Positions 62,421 through 64,000 of a stretch of 64,000 nt of DNA are shown here, piece after piece. A model generated the notes under the pieces. It did no database searches and had not been told where the DNA came from. It saw nothing but the letters and a program-made list of their open reading frames with translations. Positions within the stretch are counted from its first letter, which is position 1, and each line of letters opens with the position of its first letter. Source of the DNA: Prochlorococcus sp. AG-355-J04 (lineage in GTDB: Bacteria; Cyanobacteriota; Cyanobacteriia; PCC-6307; Cyanobiaceae); the NCBI GenBank assembly GCA_003280885.1, contig QCDN01000004.1, positions 1 through 64,000 of the forward strand, read 5' to 3'. A program made the position numbers and the translations under genes.

Positions 62421-63626
62421 ATGCAGATACCTCCATTTACTTTAGATAGGCAGTTCCAAGAAATTGGCCCTGAAATTGAGAGTGAGGTTTCTAAAGTTTT
62501 AAAAGGGGGCCAGTATATTGGAGGACAAGAAATTGCCAAATTTGAGGAGAGTTTTTCAAATCTGATTGGTGTTGAAAATACTATTGGATGTAATAGTGGA
62601 ACTGATGCTTTAGTATTAGCTTTGCGCGCATTAGATATTGGTGTGGGTGATGAAGTTATTACCTCATCTTTTAGTTTTTTTGCAACTGCAGAGGCTATTA
62701 GTGCAGTTGGTGCTGATCCTGTTTTGGTAGATATAGATCCAGACACTTATCTCATTAATACTGAACTAATAGAACAAGAAATAAATTCTAATACCAAGGC
62801 AATTATGCCAGTTCATCTATTTGGTAATGCAGTGAATATGACCTTAATAAAATCTTTGGCTAAGAAATATGACTTAAAAGTAATCGAAGATTGTGCTCAG
62901 GCAACATGCACAATGTGGGAAACTTCCAAAGTTGGTAGTATCGGTGATATAGGCTGTTTTAGCTTTTTCCCTACTAAAAATTTAGGAGCTGCTGGAGATG
63001 GTGGAGCAGTAACAACTTCAGATCAGAAGATTGCAAAAAAAATTAGAGAACTGGCTGTTCATGGCAGCCCAATAAGATATCATCATACCCAAATTGGATA
63101 TAACAGCAGACTTGATACCATTCAAGCTGCCATATTAAACATTAAAATTAAATATATTTCTAAGTGGATTAATAATCGCCAAAAAATTGCTAATAATTAT
63201 CTTGATTTATTAGAAAAAAATTCATTTATTAGTTTTCCAAAAATTAGCTCTAATTCAATTTCTCATTCTTGGAATCAATTTGTAATCAAATTAAGAAACG
63301 ATAAATATTTTTTAAATGAAGATTTTTCAAATTTATTTGATACTGATTGCAAAAAATACTATTCCTTAAGGAATTTGGTAAAACAACAACTTTTTGAAAA
63401 AGGTATTAATTCAATTATTTATTATCCAATTCCAATACACGCACAAATAGCTTACAAAAATAAAAATTTTTCTAGAACAAAACTCATTAATACAGAGAGA
63501 ATTTGTACAGAAGTTCTTAGTCTTCCAATGTTTCCTGAAATTTCTTATGAAGAGCAAGTTTATATAGCAGAAAATTTAAATAAAGTTTTAAAAAATTGTA
63601 TACAGGAAATTCAAATTTCAGCATAA
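62421..63626 (+). CDS. DegT/DnrJ/EryC1/StrS aminotransferase family
   Basis: [43 protein letters not shown]. Confidence 0.93.
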   Translation: MQIPPFTLDRQFQEIGPEIESEVSKVLKGGQYIGGQEIAKFEESFSNLIGVENTIGCNSGTDALVLALRALDIGVGDEVITSSFSFFATAEAISAVGADPVLVDIDPDTYLINTELIEQEINSNTKAIMPVHLFGNAVNMTLIKSLAKKYDLKVIEDCAQATCTMWETSKVGSIGDIGCFSFFPTKNLGAAGDGGAVTTSDQKIAKKIRELAVHGSPIRYHHTQIGYNSRLDTIQAAILNIKIKYISKWINNRQKIANNYLDLLEKNSFISFPKISSNSISHSWNQFVIKLRNDKYFLNEDFSNLFDTDCKKYYSLRNLVKQQLFEKGINSIIYYPIPIHAQIAYKNKNFSRTKLINTERICTEVLSLPMFPEISYEEQVYIAENLNKVLKNCIQEIQISA

Positions 63627-64000
63627 AGTGATTTAAATAATCTTTGTTGTATGTTGTGATTGACAATAGGGCTTGAATAATTATTTTTTTCTAAATCAGA
63701 TATCCCCCCATTTAATAATTCTGAATTTGACACTTTAGATAATTCAGGAATCCAATATTTTATATATTCGCAAATAGGATCAAATTTTTTTGCTTGGGTA
63801 TATGGATTAAAAATTCTGAGTGGTTTTGGATCCATACCGCTACTGGCGCTCCACTGCCATCCCCCATTATTTGCAGCTAAGTCTCCATCAACCAAAGTCT
63901 CCATAAATTTTTTCTCACCCATTTGCCAATTGCATATAAGATCTTTTACCAGAAATGAAGCGACTATCATCCTACATCTGTTATGCATCCAGCCAGTACT
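63611..64000 (-). CDS. phrA: DNA photolyase, C-terminal part (5' end beyond window)
   Basis: [62 protein letters not shown] is the FAD-binding domain signature; frame open to window end. Confidence 0.95.
   Translation of the reverse strand, partial: STGWMHNRCRMIVASFLVKDLICNWQMGEKKFMETLVDGDLAANNGGWQWSASSGMDPKPLRIFNPYTQAKKFDPICEYIKYWIPELSKVSNSELLNGGISDLEKNNYSSPIVNHNIQQRLFKSLYAEI

Noticed and set aside
1-64000. CRISPR arrays, transposases, integrases, phage modules, toxin-antitoxin or restriction systems
   Set aside because: Looked for spaced direct repeats and characteristic proteins; none seen. Gene content is core-like, and the CorC-type 'hemolysin' and TM0106-like nuclease are housekeeping families rather than defence genes.

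Overview
This 64 kb AT-rich window reads as core chromosome from a high-light Prochlorococcus (inferred from gene content and order and from protein features; no search was run). It is densely packed with housekeeping, photosynthesis and nitrogen-regulation genes: hemB, mutS2, obg, CP12, psbA, aroC, ftsH, sat, psbO, coaBC, pyrB, crtR, ileS, trmB, glmM, thyX, dcd, cobO, ntcA, pth, psbH/N/I/K, leuCD, cinA, glyA, murJ, sfsA, amt1, ispH, purH, cobS, tgt, pyrE, hisB and fabI, plus three tRNAs. I found no phage, transposon, CRISPR array or defence island, and no obvious multi-gene novel system. The signals most worth a second look are small-scale. (1) Three conserved genes (mpg, crtR, cobS) have open N-termini with no in-frame ATG/GTG/TTG. 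(2) A perfect 10-bp inverted repeat lies in the cobO/ntcA divergent promoter region, beside a textbook NtcA-type autoregulatory promoter. (3) A perfect 11-bp inverted repeat flanks the putative crtR promoter. (4) A 78-nt region between a DUF3155 gene and an orphan histidine kinase could fold as a four-way junction. (5) A 42-aa ORF missing from the supplied track lies upstream of psbA. (6) A KDPG-aldolase-like protein has altered catalytic positions. All product calls are from reading the proteins by eye.
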